64,000 nt of DNA from an uncultured Bacteroidia bacterium (GTDB lineage: Bacteria > Bacteroidota > Bacteroidia > Bacteroidales > UBA932), in NCBI GenBank assembly GCA_902774155.1, contig CACYHF010000008.1, positions 1 to 64,000 of the forward strand, in the 5' to 3' direction. The notes under the pieces were generated by a model. The model was not told the origin of the DNA. It saw only the letters and a program-made list of their open reading frames with translations, and did not search any database. Both the position numbers and the translations under genes were made by a program. This document shows positions 27,285-35,322 of the stretch, one piece after another. How positions within the stretch are numbered: the first letter of the stretch is position 1; each line of letters starts with the position of its first letter.

Positions 27285-28772
27285 ATGTCCAATTATTTCG
27301 TAGACTTACTCCCGAAGGAAGAGTACGAGCGCTTACCGTACCTTCCCACTATGGGTCAATTCGTTGACTGGTTCACCAAGGAATACGCCGATAAACCGGC
27401 GCTGAGCAACCAGGTCGACACCATTACTTACAAGGAACTGGGAGAGCGTGTGGCTCGTCGCCGCGCTTTCATCGAAGGTCTGGGTCTGCCCAAGGGCGCC
27501 CATATTGCCATCTGGGACCGCAACAGCCAGGATGCCATCGAGCTTTACCTGGCCGTCACATCGGCCGGTTATGTGGTGATGAATCTTCCGTCTATGCTGC
27601 CGGAGATGGCCGTGGTCGGCTCCTGCATGAAGTTTGACATCGCCGCCATTTTCGTGCGCGAGGAATTCATGCCCATGACCACCAAGCTGCAGGGCGTGAA
27701 GGTGCTTCCCGCCGCTTCCATCGCGGAAAAGGGTGTCCCTTCGGCCGAGATCGATCCGGACAGCACGGCGGCCATCTTCTTCACCGGCGGTACCACGGGT
27801 CAGCCCAAGGGCGCAGTCCTGAGCCACCGTGCCCTCATGCGCGGCAACTACAATACCATCTTCAAACCCGGCCCCATCATCGGCGTGCACCGTTATATCG
27901 CCCTGCTGCCGCTCAGCCACGTGTTCGGCGCCATCGCCGGCCTGTGCGGCTGCTTCTACTCCGGCAACCTTATGTTCACCTGCGAGGATATGAAGGCCAC
28001 CATCGGCAAACTGCCTGTGATCCGGCCCACCCTCCTGGTCATCGTGCCCGGTATCTGCGATATTCTGGCCGGCCTGTGCAAGATGTACGGTCCGCAGTTC
28101 CTGGGCAGCCTCAAGATGATCATCTCCGGCGCCGCCAACGTGCCGCCGCGTCTCACGGAGATCTTCACCAAGATGGGCGTGACCTTCTGCTTCGGCTACG
28201 GCCTCACGGAAACCGCCAACCTCACATCGGCCAATGCCGATGCCGTTACGCACCCTACTTCCATCGGCAAGATTTATCCCGGCCAGGAGACCAAGATCGT
28301 GGACGGCGAACTGTGGGTAAAGGGCGACAACGTCTTCTCCGGTTACTATAAGGATCCCGAAAAGACGGCCGAAGTCCTCACCCCCGACGGCTGGCTCCGC
28401 ACCGGCGACCTCTGCCGCTTCGACGAAGACGGCTTCCTGTACATCACCGGCCGCATCAAGAACCTCATCATCCTGTCCAACGGCGAAAATGTGAGCCCGG
28501 AGTCCCTGGAAGAGCCCTTCTACGCAGATCCTTGCGTCCGCGACGCCATGGTGAAGGAAGATGAACTCAACGGCCAGCAGGTAATTGCCGTGGAGATTCT
28601 GCCCTTCATGCCTGCCTTCGAGGGCAAACCTTTCGAGGAAGTCCAGGCCTACATGAACGCGCTGGTTAAGAAGATTAACGACACGCTGCCCACCACGCAC
28701 CGGATTATCAAAGTGACCGTGCGCACGGAAGACTTCAAGCGCACCGGCAGTATGAAAGTGGCGCGCGTATGA
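27285..28772 (+). CDS. AMP-binding acyl/aryl ligase (ANL superfamily)
   Basis: A 495-residue adenylating enzyme. Motifs are the phosphate loop FFTGGTTGQPKGAVLSH, A5 FGYGLTETANL, A7 LRTGDLCRFDEDGFLYITGR, and the C-terminal FKRTGSMKVARV carrying the A10 lysine. It activates a carboxylic acid as acyl-AMP. Because its stop overlaps the start of a dedicated acyl carrier protein by 4 bp, the acceptor is probably that carrier rather than free CoA. No ketosynthase, thioesterase or acyltransferase lies beside it, so the product is unknown. It has its own promoter after ubiE. Confidence 0.88.
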   Translation: MSNYFVDLLPKEEYERLPYLPTMGQFVDWFTKEYADKPALSNQVDTITYKELGERVARRRAFIEGLGLPKGAHIAIWDRNSQDAIELYLAVTSAGYVVMNLPSMLPEMAVVGSCMKFDIAAIFVREEFMPMTTKLQGVKVLPAASIAEKGVPSAEIDPDSTAAIFFTGGTTGQPKGAVLSHRALMRGNYNTIFKPGPIIGVHRYIALLPLSHVFGAIAGLCGCFYSGNLMFTCEDMKATIGKLPVIRPTLLVIVPGICDILAGLCKMYGPQFLGSLKMIISGAANVPPRLTEIFTKMGVTFCFGYGLTETANLTSANADAVTHPTSIGKIYPGQETKIVDGELWVKGDNVFSGYYKDPEKTAEVLTPDGWLRTGDLCRFDEDGFLYITGRIKNLIILSNGENVSPESLEEPFYADPCVRDAMVKEDELNGQQVIAVEILPFMPAFEGKPFEEVQAYMNALVKKINDTLPTTHRIIKVTVRTEDFKRTGSMKVARV

Positions 28773-29014
28773 CCCGGGAAGAAGTTTTCGAAGGACTGAA
28801 GGAAGTCCTTTCCGTGATTCGTCCCCATACGGACCTGAGCCAGACCAATTTCCAGACGGAACTGGTGCGCGAACTGGGCATCGATTCCCTGTCCATGCTG
28901 GTGCTGGCCCTGGCCGTAGAGGAGAAGTTCCAGATGCACTTCCCCGATGGCGCCGCCGCCCCCTTCACCGTGGGCGATGTCTGCGACGCCGTCCTCGCCG
29001 CCCGTGGCAAGTAA
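28769..29014 (+). CDS. Acyl carrier protein
   Basis: An 81-residue acidic helical carrier. The phosphopantetheine attachment Ser is in LGIDSLSMLVL. It is longer than a typical fatty-acid ACP core by a short C-terminal PDGAAAPFTVGDVCDAV segment. It overlaps the AMP-ligase gene by 4 bp, which argues for a specific ligase-ACP pair rather than the housekeeping fatty-acid carrier. It is followed by a hairpin repeat that can act as terminator. Confidence 0.9.
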   Translation: MTREEVFEGLKEVLSVIRPHTDLSQTNFQTELVRELGIDSLSMLVLALAVEEKFQMHFPDGAAAPFTVGDVCDAVLAARGK

Positions 29015-29033
29015 GCTGCTGATAGTCAGCATA

Positions 29034-29080
29034 TTATAAGAAAGTCCTCGTTCAAAAATCGAACGAGGACTTTCTTATAA
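29034..29080. repeat. GTCCTCGTTC palindrome family, copy 2 (between convergent genes)
   Basis: Perfect 20-bp arms TTATAAGAAAGTCCTCGTTC and its complement surround a 7-base loop. A small hairpin GCTGA-TAG-TCAGC lies just before it at 29018-29030. Homology to the copy at 37574-37686 extends leftward in the reverse orientation (CAGCCAAT next to a stop codon). It occupies most of the 95-bp gap and probably terminates both genes. Confidence 0.9.
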
Positions 29081-29109
29081 TTACCTCACAGTCAACGAAT
29101 TGGCTGCCA

Positions 29110-30243
29110 CTAGATTTCTTTGACGAAGCTGCGGCGGCGCTGGTAGGGTTTGGGATCGTATTCGCCGAAGAGGGTCTGGACCTTGTGGTTGTCTTCCAGC
29201 TGGGGGTTCAGGAGCATATGCTTGATGCCCAGGCGGAGATAGTTCTCGTGCAGGTACTTGAACATAAGCAGGGCAGCGCCCTTGGCCTGGTATTCCGGAA
29301 GAACGCCGATGAGCAGGGCTTCCACCGTTTCGGTCTTCTTGGAGAAGATGGCTGGCAGCAGATGGATCCAGCCGAAAGGGAGGATCCGGCCCTTGGCCTT
29401 GCGAACGGCGGCCGATAGATGCGGCGCCGTAACCGTGAAGCCCACCAGCTGGTCTTCGTCGTTCACCACGAAGGCTACCAGGTCTTTGTTCAGGACGGGG
29501 GCGTACTGCTTCACATAGCCGTCAATTTGTTCGTCGGTGAGTTTGGAGTACTCGTACAGGCCTGCGAATGCGGTGTTGAGCACGTCGAACATTTCGCGGC
29601 CCCGGCGCACCATCTGCTTGAAATGGGGCGGCCGATAAATATGCACGCCGTAACGCTTCTCCACCAGATCGGCATATTGCATCATAGCCGGCAGCTGGTC
29701 CGGCAGGTCGATCACGCGCTGGGTCCAGTCCACGTCCTTGGTGAAGCCCATCCGCTCCAGGTATTCCGGATAATACGGATAGTTATAGATAACGGTGAAA
29801 GGGCTTTCCTTTTCGAAACCGTCCACCAGCAGGCCTTCGCGGTCCATATCGGTGAAACCCAGGGGACCCTTGATTTTCACGGCGCCACGGGCGCGGCCCC
29901 ATTCTGCTACGGTGTCGATGAGGGCCTTGGCCACCTCGAAGTCTTCGATGAAGTCAATCCAGCCGAAGCGGACGGTGTTCTCCTTCCACTTTTCGTTGGC
30001 TTTCTTATTGATGATGGCGGCTACGCGACCCACAATCTTGCCACCTTGCAGGGCAAGATACAATTCCCGTTCACAGAAAGCGAGGGCGGGATTGTCGGGG
30101 CCCAGGGCTTTGAATTCGTCGTCTTCGAAGGCAGGTACCCAGTTCTCACAGCCTTTGTAAAGGTCCAGCGGGAAACGGATAAACTGTTTGAGCATCTTTC
30201 GCCCGCTTACCGGGACGATTTCCAGGTTAGGTTTCGTATTCAT
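29110..30243 (-). CDS. GNAT-like protein of unknown substrate
   Basis: A 377-residue cytoplasmic protein. The start at 30243 (MNTKPNLEIVPVSGRKMLKQF) fits a -7 element 17 bp upstream. The N-terminal part resembles an acyltransferase-type fold (LYLALQGGKIVGRVAAIINKK, KIKGPLGFTDMDREGLLVDGF). The C-terminal part has GNAT-like ALLIGVLPEYQAKGAALLMFKYL with a weak Q/R-x-x-G-x-A CoA-binding motif. The middle (YYPEYLERMGFTKDVDW) is conserved in this Bacteroidota family. The reaction is unknown. It converges with the ACP gene over the repeat. Confidence 0.75.
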   Translation of the reverse strand: MNTKPNLEIVPVSGRKMLKQFIRFPLDLYKGCENWVPAFEDDEFKALGPDNPALAFCERELYLALQGGKIVGRVAAIINKKANEKWKENTVRFGWIDFIEDFEVAKALIDTVAEWGRARGAVKIKGPLGFTDMDREGLLVDGFEKESPFTVIYNYPYYPEYLERMGFTKDVDWTQRVIDLPDQLPAMMQYADLVEKRYGVHIYRPPHFKQMVRRGREMFDVLNTAFAGLYEYSKLTDEQIDGYVKQYAPVLNKDLVAFVVNDEDQLVGFTVTAPHLSAAVRKAKGRILPFGWIHLLPAIFSKKTETVEALLIGVLPEYQAKGAALLMFKYLHENYLRLGIKHMLLNPQLEDNHKVQTLFGEYDPKPYQRRRSFVKEI

Positions 30244-30260
30244 CAGGTTAGGTTTGTCTG

Positions 30261-30268
30261 CAAAGATA
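30261..30268 (-). promoter_or_regulatory. -7 element for the GNAT-like gene
   Basis: Minus-strand TATCTTTG lies 17 bp before the start codon. Confidence 0.6.
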
Positions 30269-30281
30269 TGCATTTTTTTCT

Positions 30282-30289
30282 TAACTTTG
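30282..30289 (+). promoter_or_regulatory. -7 element for the DUF2723 gene
   Basis: TAACTTTG lies 26 bp before the ATG at 30316. It is 13 bp from the opposite-facing -7 element, so the two promoters must share or compete for polymerase. Confidence 0.65.
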
Positions 30290-30315
30290 TCACTCTGTAT
30301 TCTTTGAACGACTTT

Positions 30316-33300
30316 ATGGACAAGAAGACCTTCAACAAGTGGAATTGGATAGTAGGACTGGCCGTGCTGGTGGTATCGGCCGCCACTTACCTTTCCACCA
30401 TAGAGCCCACGGCGTCTTTCTGGGACTGCGGCGAATTCATCGCCTCTTCCTATAAACTGGAGGTGGGCCACCCCCCGGGAAACCCTGTTTTCCAGCTACT
30501 GGCGCGCTTTTTCACCCTGCCGGTGAAGCCGGAGCATGCGGCCGTGGCCGTGAATGCTATGAACGCCCTCCTGAGCGCCCTCACCGTTTTCCTGCTGTAC
30601 TTCACCATCGTTTTCTTTGCGAAGCGCATCGCCAAGAATCCTATAGCGATTATGGGGGCAGGGGCTGTTGGGGCGCTGGCGTATTGCTTCTCCGACACGT
30701 TCTGGTTCAGTGCGGTGGAGGGAGAGGTGTATGCAATGTCGTCGCTGTTTACGGCACTGGTGTTCTGGGCCATGTGCAAGTGGTACGACCAAGCCGAGGA
30801 GCCGTACGCCAGCCGCTGGATCGTGCTCATCGCCTTCCTGATGGGCCTCAGCATCGGCGTACACCTGCTGAACCTCCTCACCATTCCGGCCTTCGTATTT
30901 ATGTATTATTACCGGATGAACGAGGGCAAGCAACTGCCTTTCAAGAAGCTGGTTGGGATCTTTGCCATTGGCGTGGTCATCGAGTTCCTGCTGGTGTATC
31001 TGTTCATCCCGTACCTGCCCAAGCTGGCGGCTTTCTTCGACCGTATCTTCGTGAACGGCCTGGGTCTTCCGTACAACAGCGGGGCGGTGTTCTTCCTGGT
31101 GGGCCTGTTGGTGCTGTGCTTCTGGGCGCTCTTCGTCACGCTGCGCAAAGGCAAGGTGTTCTGGAACACGGTGCTGCTATGCGTCACCACCCTGGTGATG
31201 GGCTTCTCGCTCTTTGCCATCGTGATCATCCGTTCCAGCGTAAAAACGCCCACCAACGAGTATCAGCCCGATAATCCCTACACCCTGGTGCGCTACCTGA
31301 GCCGCGAGCAGTACGGTTCCACGCCCCTGCTTTACGGCCAGTATTACGATGCCCCCTACGAACTCACGCAGGGCAAGTACTGGGCCCCGATGAACGGGAA
31401 GTACATCAAGGCCGATGCCCCGGCCGATGCCCGATACCAGCCGGACGGCAAGATGCTGTTCCCGCGTATGTGGCAGGGCGGGGACCAGCGCTACATTGAA
31501 TTCTATGAGCTCTATACGCAGGGGAAAGGCATCCGCGTGAAGGGTGCCAAGCACCGCAAACCCACCTTCGGCGCCAACCTGGCCTATTTCTTCGACTATC
31601 AGGTGAACTGGATGTACTGGCGCTACTTCATGTGGAATTTCGTCGGCCGCCAGAACGACGTTCACAGCCCGCTGCCCGGCAATGTGTTCTACGGGAACTG
31701 GGAAAGCGGCGTGGGCTTCCTGGATGCCCTGCGGCTGGGAGACCAGCAGGATGCGCCGGCACCGCTGCGGGACAACAAGGGCAAGAACCATTATTATTTC
31801 CTGCCGCTGCTGCTGGGTCTGCTGGGCCTGGTCTTCCAGTTCGACAAAGACAAACGCGGCAGCTGGCTGGTGTTCCTGATGTTCTTTATGACGGGCATCG
31901 CCATCGTGATTTACCTGAATCAGCCGCCCTACCAGGTGCGTGAACGGGATTACGCCTATGCCGGCTCCTTCTATATGTTTGCCATCTGGATCGGCCTGGG
32001 TGTCCTGGCGCTGTATCAGTGGCTGGCCGATGGCGTGAAGAAAGTGCCGACCACTGCGCTGGCGGGCGGGGTAAGCGTGCTGTGCCTGGGCGTCCCTGCC
32101 CTTATGGCCGCCCAAAACTGGGACGACCACGACCGTTCCAACCGGTACACGGCGCCTGAAATGGCCTATAATTACCTGGAATCGGTAGGACCGAACGGCC
32201 TGCTGGTCACGCACGGAGACAACGATACTTTCCCGCTCTGGTATGCGCAGGAGGTGGACGGCGTCCGCACGGACGTGCGCGTGGTGAACACCTCCCTGCT
32301 GGGCACCGACTGGTACATCGACCAGATGAAATGGGCCTGCAACGAGAGCAAACCCCTGCCCCTCACCGTTCCTCAGAGCCAGTACCTGTACGGAACCAAC
32401 GAATTCGTCTATATCGCATACGATGACGGTTCGCCCATGTACCTCTCGGACGTGATGAAGGTGTTCAAGGATCCGGCTATGAAAATTGCCCTGGATGGCG
32501 GTCAGAAGCTGGATTTCATCTGCGCCCGCAACCTGGTGATCCCGGTGAACAAGGAGAACTGTCTCAAGTACGGCATCGTGCCGGAAATGTTCGCGGACCA
32601 GATTCCGGAGACCATCACCCTGTCTATGTCCAAGGACAAGAACTATCTGTCCAAGCCGGAGATTTTTATGCTGGACCTGCTGTCCAATTATCAGTGGGAC
32701 CGTCCGCTTCACGTGCTGAATATGGGCGGAGACCTGAATGTGGGCATCAAGGACTACCTTATGTTCGATGGCTTCTCCTACCGCTTCACACCCATCCGGA
32801 ACAAACCCGGTTCCACGGACGCCGGCAAGGTGGATGCCCTGCAGCTGTACAAGGACTTCAAGACCAAGTATAAGTGGGATGCCCTCAAGCGCACGGACTA
32901 TTATGTGGACTACCAGAATATGTACACCTTCCTGGGCGTACTGGGTCAGCGGCAGCTGTTCCTTACGGTAGCCAATGCGCTCATCGACATCGGCGAAGAC
33001 GAAAAGGCCCTGGAAATTATGGATATGTGCCAGGAGAACTGCCCGGAAGAGAACTTCCCGCTGGAGAGCATCTCGCTGGGCTTCAGCTCCAACGACTATA
33101 TGGTGGCCCAGCTCATTGAGAACTACTATTACCTGGGCTCCGTGAACAAGGCCCGGGACCTGGCCGCCCGTTTCGGAGACCAGCTGCTGGACACCATCAC
33201 CTTCTACCTGGAGTGGGGGACGCTGGGATCGGCCGAATTTGAAACCGCCAGCCGCGTGCTCCTGTACCTGGGCGATGTATGCAAGCAGTACGGTGACAAA

Positions 33301-33405
33301 GAACTGGGCGATGCTATGGTGAACAGCCTGGAAGCCCTGCTCCACGCCGCCGCCGGCAGTGCTTATGAGGTGGAACGCAAAGATTCCCTGGAAGTGGGGT
33401 CTTGA
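30316..33405 (+). CDS. DUF2723 membrane protein (candidate glycosyltransferase)
   Basis: A 1029-residue protein with around ten membrane helices in the first ~600 residues and a large soluble C-terminal half with TPR-like helices. The hallmark is FWDCGEFIASSYKLEVGHPPGNP near residue 36, characteristic of DUF2723, which is related to PMT-type lipid-linked glycosyltransferases. YQVRERDYAYAGSFYMFAIW is a second conserved stretch. In Bacteroidota these proteins have been linked to modification of secreted proteins; the exact reaction here is inference. The ATG at 30316 begins MDKKTFNKWNWIVGLAVLV just before the first helix. Confidence 0.88.
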   Translation: MDKKTFNKWNWIVGLAVLVVSAATYLSTIEPTASFWDCGEFIASSYKLEVGHPPGNPVFQLLARFFTLPVKPEHAAVAVNAMNALLSALTVFLLYFTIVFFAKRIAKNPIAIMGAGAVGALAYCFSDTFWFSAVEGEVYAMSSLFTALVFWAMCKWYDQAEEPYASRWIVLIAFLMGLSIGVHLLNLLTIPAFVFMYYYRMNEGKQLPFKKLVGIFAIGVVIEFLLVYLFIPYLPKLAAFFDRIFVNGLGLPYNSGAVFFLVGLLVLCFWALFVTLRKGKVFWNTVLLCVTTLVMGFSLFAIVIIRSSVKTPTNEYQPDNPYTLVRYLSREQYGSTPLLYGQYYDAPYELTQGKYWAPMNGKYIKADAPADARYQPDGKMLFPRMWQGGDQRYIEFYELYTQGKGIRVKGAKHRKPTFGANLAYFFDYQVNWMYWRYFMWNFVGRQNDVHSPLPGNVFYGNWESGVGFLDALRLGDQQDAPAPLRDNKGKNHYYFLPLLLGLLGLVFQFDKDKRGSWLVFLMFFMTGIAIVIYLNQPPYQVRERDYAYAGSFYMFAIWIGLGVLALYQWLADGVKKVPTTALAGGVSVLCLGVPALMAAQNWDDHDRSNRYTAPEMAYNYLESVGPNGLLVTHGDNDTFPLWYAQEVDGVRTDVRVVNTSLLGTDWYIDQMKWACNESKPLPLTVPQSQYLYGTNEFVYIAYDDGSPMYLSDVMKVFKDPAMKIALDGGQKLDFICARNLVIPVNKENCLKYGIVPEMFADQIPETITLSMSKDKNYLSKPEIFMLDLLSNYQWDRPLHVLNMGGDLNVGIKDYLMFDGFSYRFTPIRNKPGSTDAGKVDALQLYKDFKTKYKWDALKRTDYYVDYQNMYTFLGVLGQRQLFLTVANALIDIGEDEKALEIMDMCQENCPEENFPLESISLGFSSNDYMVAQLIENYYYLGSVNKARDLAARFGDQLLDTITFYLEWGTLGSAEFETASRVLLYLGDVCKQYGDKELGDAMVNSLEALLHAAAGSAYEVERKDSLEVGS

Positions 33406-33410
33406 TGGTA

Positions 33411-33436
33411 GTTCTTGACTACGGTTCTTGACTGCG
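33411..33436. repeat. Tandem 13-bp repeat
   Basis: GTTCTTGACTACG is directly followed by GTTCTTGACTGCG, one base different, immediately after the DUF2723 stop codon. Confidence 0.75.
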
Positions 33437-33653
33437 GTTTCCGCCTGACATGTGAGGCCACCGCTTGCGTCAGGCTTTGGCACAAGCGTTAACTGCTTGA
33501 ATAATAGATACTTAACCAAATGACAAGTTCCCGGCCCTTATTATCCAAGGGGTGTCGGGATTCTTTGTTTTCATAACAGCCTGTAAATCAGATATTTGCG
33601 AAATGTCCGGTGCCCGTGCCTGTTTGTCAATCCAAGTCGTTGGTGGCATTTTT

Positions 33654-33715
33654 GTCATCCTGAGGAGCCATTTCACCACTGTCATCCTGAGGAGCCGGAG
33701 GCGACGAAGGATCTG
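33654..33715. repeat. Two copies of a GTCATCCTGAGGAGCC repeat
   Basis: The 16-mer occurs at 33654-33669 and 33681-33696. The second copy continues with GGAGGCGACGAAGGATCTG. Sequences of this type (TGTCATCCTGAG...CGAAGGATCT) are familiar dispersed repeats in many bacterial genomes. Confidence 0.75.
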
Positions 33716-33740
33716 TAGGCGCAGAAAAGAAAGCAAAACG

Positions 33741-33786
33741 GGCCGATTTTTAAATTTATCCGTTTGGTTTCGGAGAAAAATCGGCC
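33741..33786. repeat. GGCCGATTTTT hairpin
   Basis: 11-bp arms GGCCGATTTTT and AAAAATCGGCC enclose AAATTTATCCG...CGG. Each arm ends in the heptamer GGCCGAT/ATCGGCC that is very frequent in this window. The layout resembles the hairpin at 51739-51796. Confidence 0.75.
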
Positions 33787-33857
33787 TTCCACAGCCATCC
33801 GGACCCGTTTTTGAAAGTAAACATTTCTTTTTTCGGTACACCGATATGTTTTCTTTC

Positions 33858-33903
33858 CTTTGTACTGCCCTGATGGCACGGGCCGTCAGGTTAAAGTACA
33901 AAG
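33858..33903 (+). promoter_or_regulatory. Nested stem-loop directly upstream of the Rpn-type gene
   Basis: CTTTGTACT (33858-33866) pairs with AGTACAAAG (33895-33903), a perfect 9-bp outer stem. CCTGA/TCAGG form an inner stem. The structure ends 3 bp before the ATG at 33907, so in an mRNA it would cover the ribosome landing area. The left arm overlaps a -7-like TTCCTTTG. Confidence 0.6.
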
Positions 33904-33906
33904 TAT

Positions 33907-34863
33907 ATGAATGACAACACCTTAACCCAGGACCAGTACGACCTGTATCTGTCCATAGTTGATGAATATGAAAAGCTTCGTCCGCTGTCCGACGACGAAA
34001 AGTATGAACTCATCGAGCAGATTGCCACGTCCAGTTACATCGACCTGTTGTGCGATTGGGCGTTTAAGCACGTCTTCGGGTACAACGAGGAAAACCTGAT
34101 GATGCTGCTGAACGATTTCCTTCCGGAGAGGATTATGAAAGTGGAGGAGGTTCACTTTACACCCAATGCGGCCGATCCTTTCAAGGGCGATGACAAGCAT
34201 GTGCTCATGGACGTGATGTGCCGGCTGGAGGACAGCCGGAGCATCATTGTGGAGATGCAGAAGTCCAACAACCGGGAATTCCGGAACCGGATGTTCTATT
34301 ACGGGGCGTCCATGGTGTCCCGGCAGTTGAAGAAAGGGGACAGCTACCGGAAACTGAAGCCCGTGTATGTGATTTGCTTCATGAATTTCAGGACACGGCA
34401 TAGGACCAATCAGCTGGTGTACCGGTACCAGTTGCAGGAACAGGAGTCCGGAGAATGCTACGGGAACCAGCTGTCGGTATTCTTCTGCGAGCTTCCGCGT
34501 TTTGTCCCCAAGCCCAGAAAAGACCTTTCCCCGATAGAAGAATGGTTTGATATTTTGAGAAATATGCGTACTTTTGCGCAGAAGCCCAAGGACATCAACC
34601 AGCGTTTCAATTCCATCTTCGATGCGTGTCGGCAGAATGTCCTGGACCCGACGGAACGAATTCAATACTTTAAAGCCATGATCAGCGAAGAGGAAAAACA
34701 GGGGATAGCCGAAGCGTACCGCGAAGAAGGCTGGTATGAAGGCCACGAGGCCGGAAAGGCAGAGGGAAAAGCAGAGGAAAGGGAGTCTATGCTTGCGGCA
34801 TTCAAGGCTGCTGGTGCTTCAGAGGAAATGATTGCAACAGCGCTCAAGATTGTGAATAAGTAA
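33907..34863 (+). CDS. Rpn-family PD-(D/E)XK nuclease / transposase-related protein
   Basis: A 318-residue protein of the PDDEXK_2/Rpn group. The nuclease core shows CDWAFKHVFG, then VLMDVMCRLED (catalytic Asp) and SIIVEMQKSNN (E-x-Q), followed by NRMFYYGASMVSRQLKKGDSY and PVYVICFMNF. The C-terminus is a charged tail with repeated EGKAE-type segments. Members are DNA nucleases that stimulate recombination and are often mobile and multicopy. The gene stands alone, between repeat-rich DNA and a terminator, and its use of non-C-ending codons looks higher than in neighbouring housekeeping genes. Confidence 0.88.
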   Translation: MNDNTLTQDQYDLYLSIVDEYEKLRPLSDDEKYELIEQIATSSYIDLLCDWAFKHVFGYNEENLMMLLNDFLPERIMKVEEVHFTPNAADPFKGDDKHVLMDVMCRLEDSRSIIVEMQKSNNREFRNRMFYYGASMVSRQLKKGDSYRKLKPVYVICFMNFRTRHRTNQLVYRYQLQEQESGECYGNQLSVFFCELPRFVPKPRKDLSPIEEWFDILRNMRTFAQKPKDINQRFNSIFDACRQNVLDPTERIQYFKAMISEEEKQGIAEAYREEGWYEGHEAGKAEGKAEERESMLAAFKAAGASEEMIATALKIVNK

Positions 34864-34918
34864 GTTTGTAGGCGCGGTGTTGTAGTCGCGAGAATATATA
34901 TTAATATAGGTTATAAGG

Positions 34919-34946
34919 AAGTCACTCCGGACGGAGTGGCTTTTTT
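34919..34946 (+). terminator. Intrinsic terminator after the Rpn-type gene
   Basis: GTCACTCCG pairs with CGGAGTGGC (one G-T pair), followed by six T residues, 56 bp after the stop codon. Confidence 0.85.
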
Positions 34947-34997
34947 GTGTAAAAAAGAGAGGGGTACAAGTATTTCAAAAAAGTTTTTAAAAAGATA

Positions 34998-35322
34998 ATG
35001 CCCAACACCATCCGATACCCCGACGCCCTGCGGCAGCAGGCCATTGCCCTTCACCTCCAGGGGAAGGGCTACAAGACCATCGGCCTCGCTGCTGTCCATT
35101 GCGCAGAAGCACGGGCTCAACTACAACAATCTTCGCAACTATCTGCTGAACAACCATCCGGAGAGCAACTTGCTGCATACTTATGCCAAGCAATCGGCCA
35201 AGATACAGGCCGCGTTGGATGAGCAAATGGCTGCCCTGCAGCAGAAAGGCGACGAGTACCTGCAGCAGATGCGCGAAGAGCTGGACGCCCAGCAGAAGGC
35301 CTACCGTTTAAGCCGTACGTAA
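34998..35322 (+). pseudogene. Small helix-turn-helix protein gene with a frameshift
   Basis: The reading frame starts MPNTIRYPDALRQQAIALHL and continues to GKGYKTI. The natural continuation, ASLLSIAQKHGLNYNNLRNYL, is in the +1 frame from about 35090. Skipping one base in ATCGGCCTCG restores a single protein of about 108 residues with a helix-turn-helix of transposase/regulator type and a Gln/Glu-rich helical tail. Without the shift the first frame yields a 74-residue product with no sensible second half. Either the gene is broken, or the base call is wrong, or the shift is programmed. It overlaps the convergent methyltransferase gene by 22 bp. Confidence 0.65.

Larger units (their letters stand above)
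33406..33906. other. 501-bp non-coding region with several repeats
   Basis: No gene is visible. From left to right it holds a 13-bp tandem repeat (33411-33436), a GCCTGAC/GTCAGGC inverted repeat (33443-33476), and two copies of GTCATCCTGAGGAGCC (33654 and 33681). A GGCCGATTTTT hairpin follows (33741-33786), then a nested stem-loop directly before the Rpn gene (33858-33903). It is richer in A and T than its surroundings. It marks the left edge of a small accessory island. Confidence 0.7.

Noticed and set aside
29110..30243. GTP cyclohydrolase, a name sometimes attached to this family.
   Set aside because: No cyclohydrolase motifs are present; the visible features are of the acyltransferase type.
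31177..33519. Long open minus-strand frames opposite the DUF2723 gene, and similar ones opposite dnaB, the protease and the RND pump.
   Set aside because: They are His/Gln/Val-rich shadow translations with no motifs, explained by codon bias of the genes on the other strand.
33654..33715. CRISPR-like spacing of two GTCATCCTGAGGAGCC repeats.
   Set aside because: Only two copies 11 bp apart, with a sequence typical of dispersed bacterial repeats, and no cas gene in the window.
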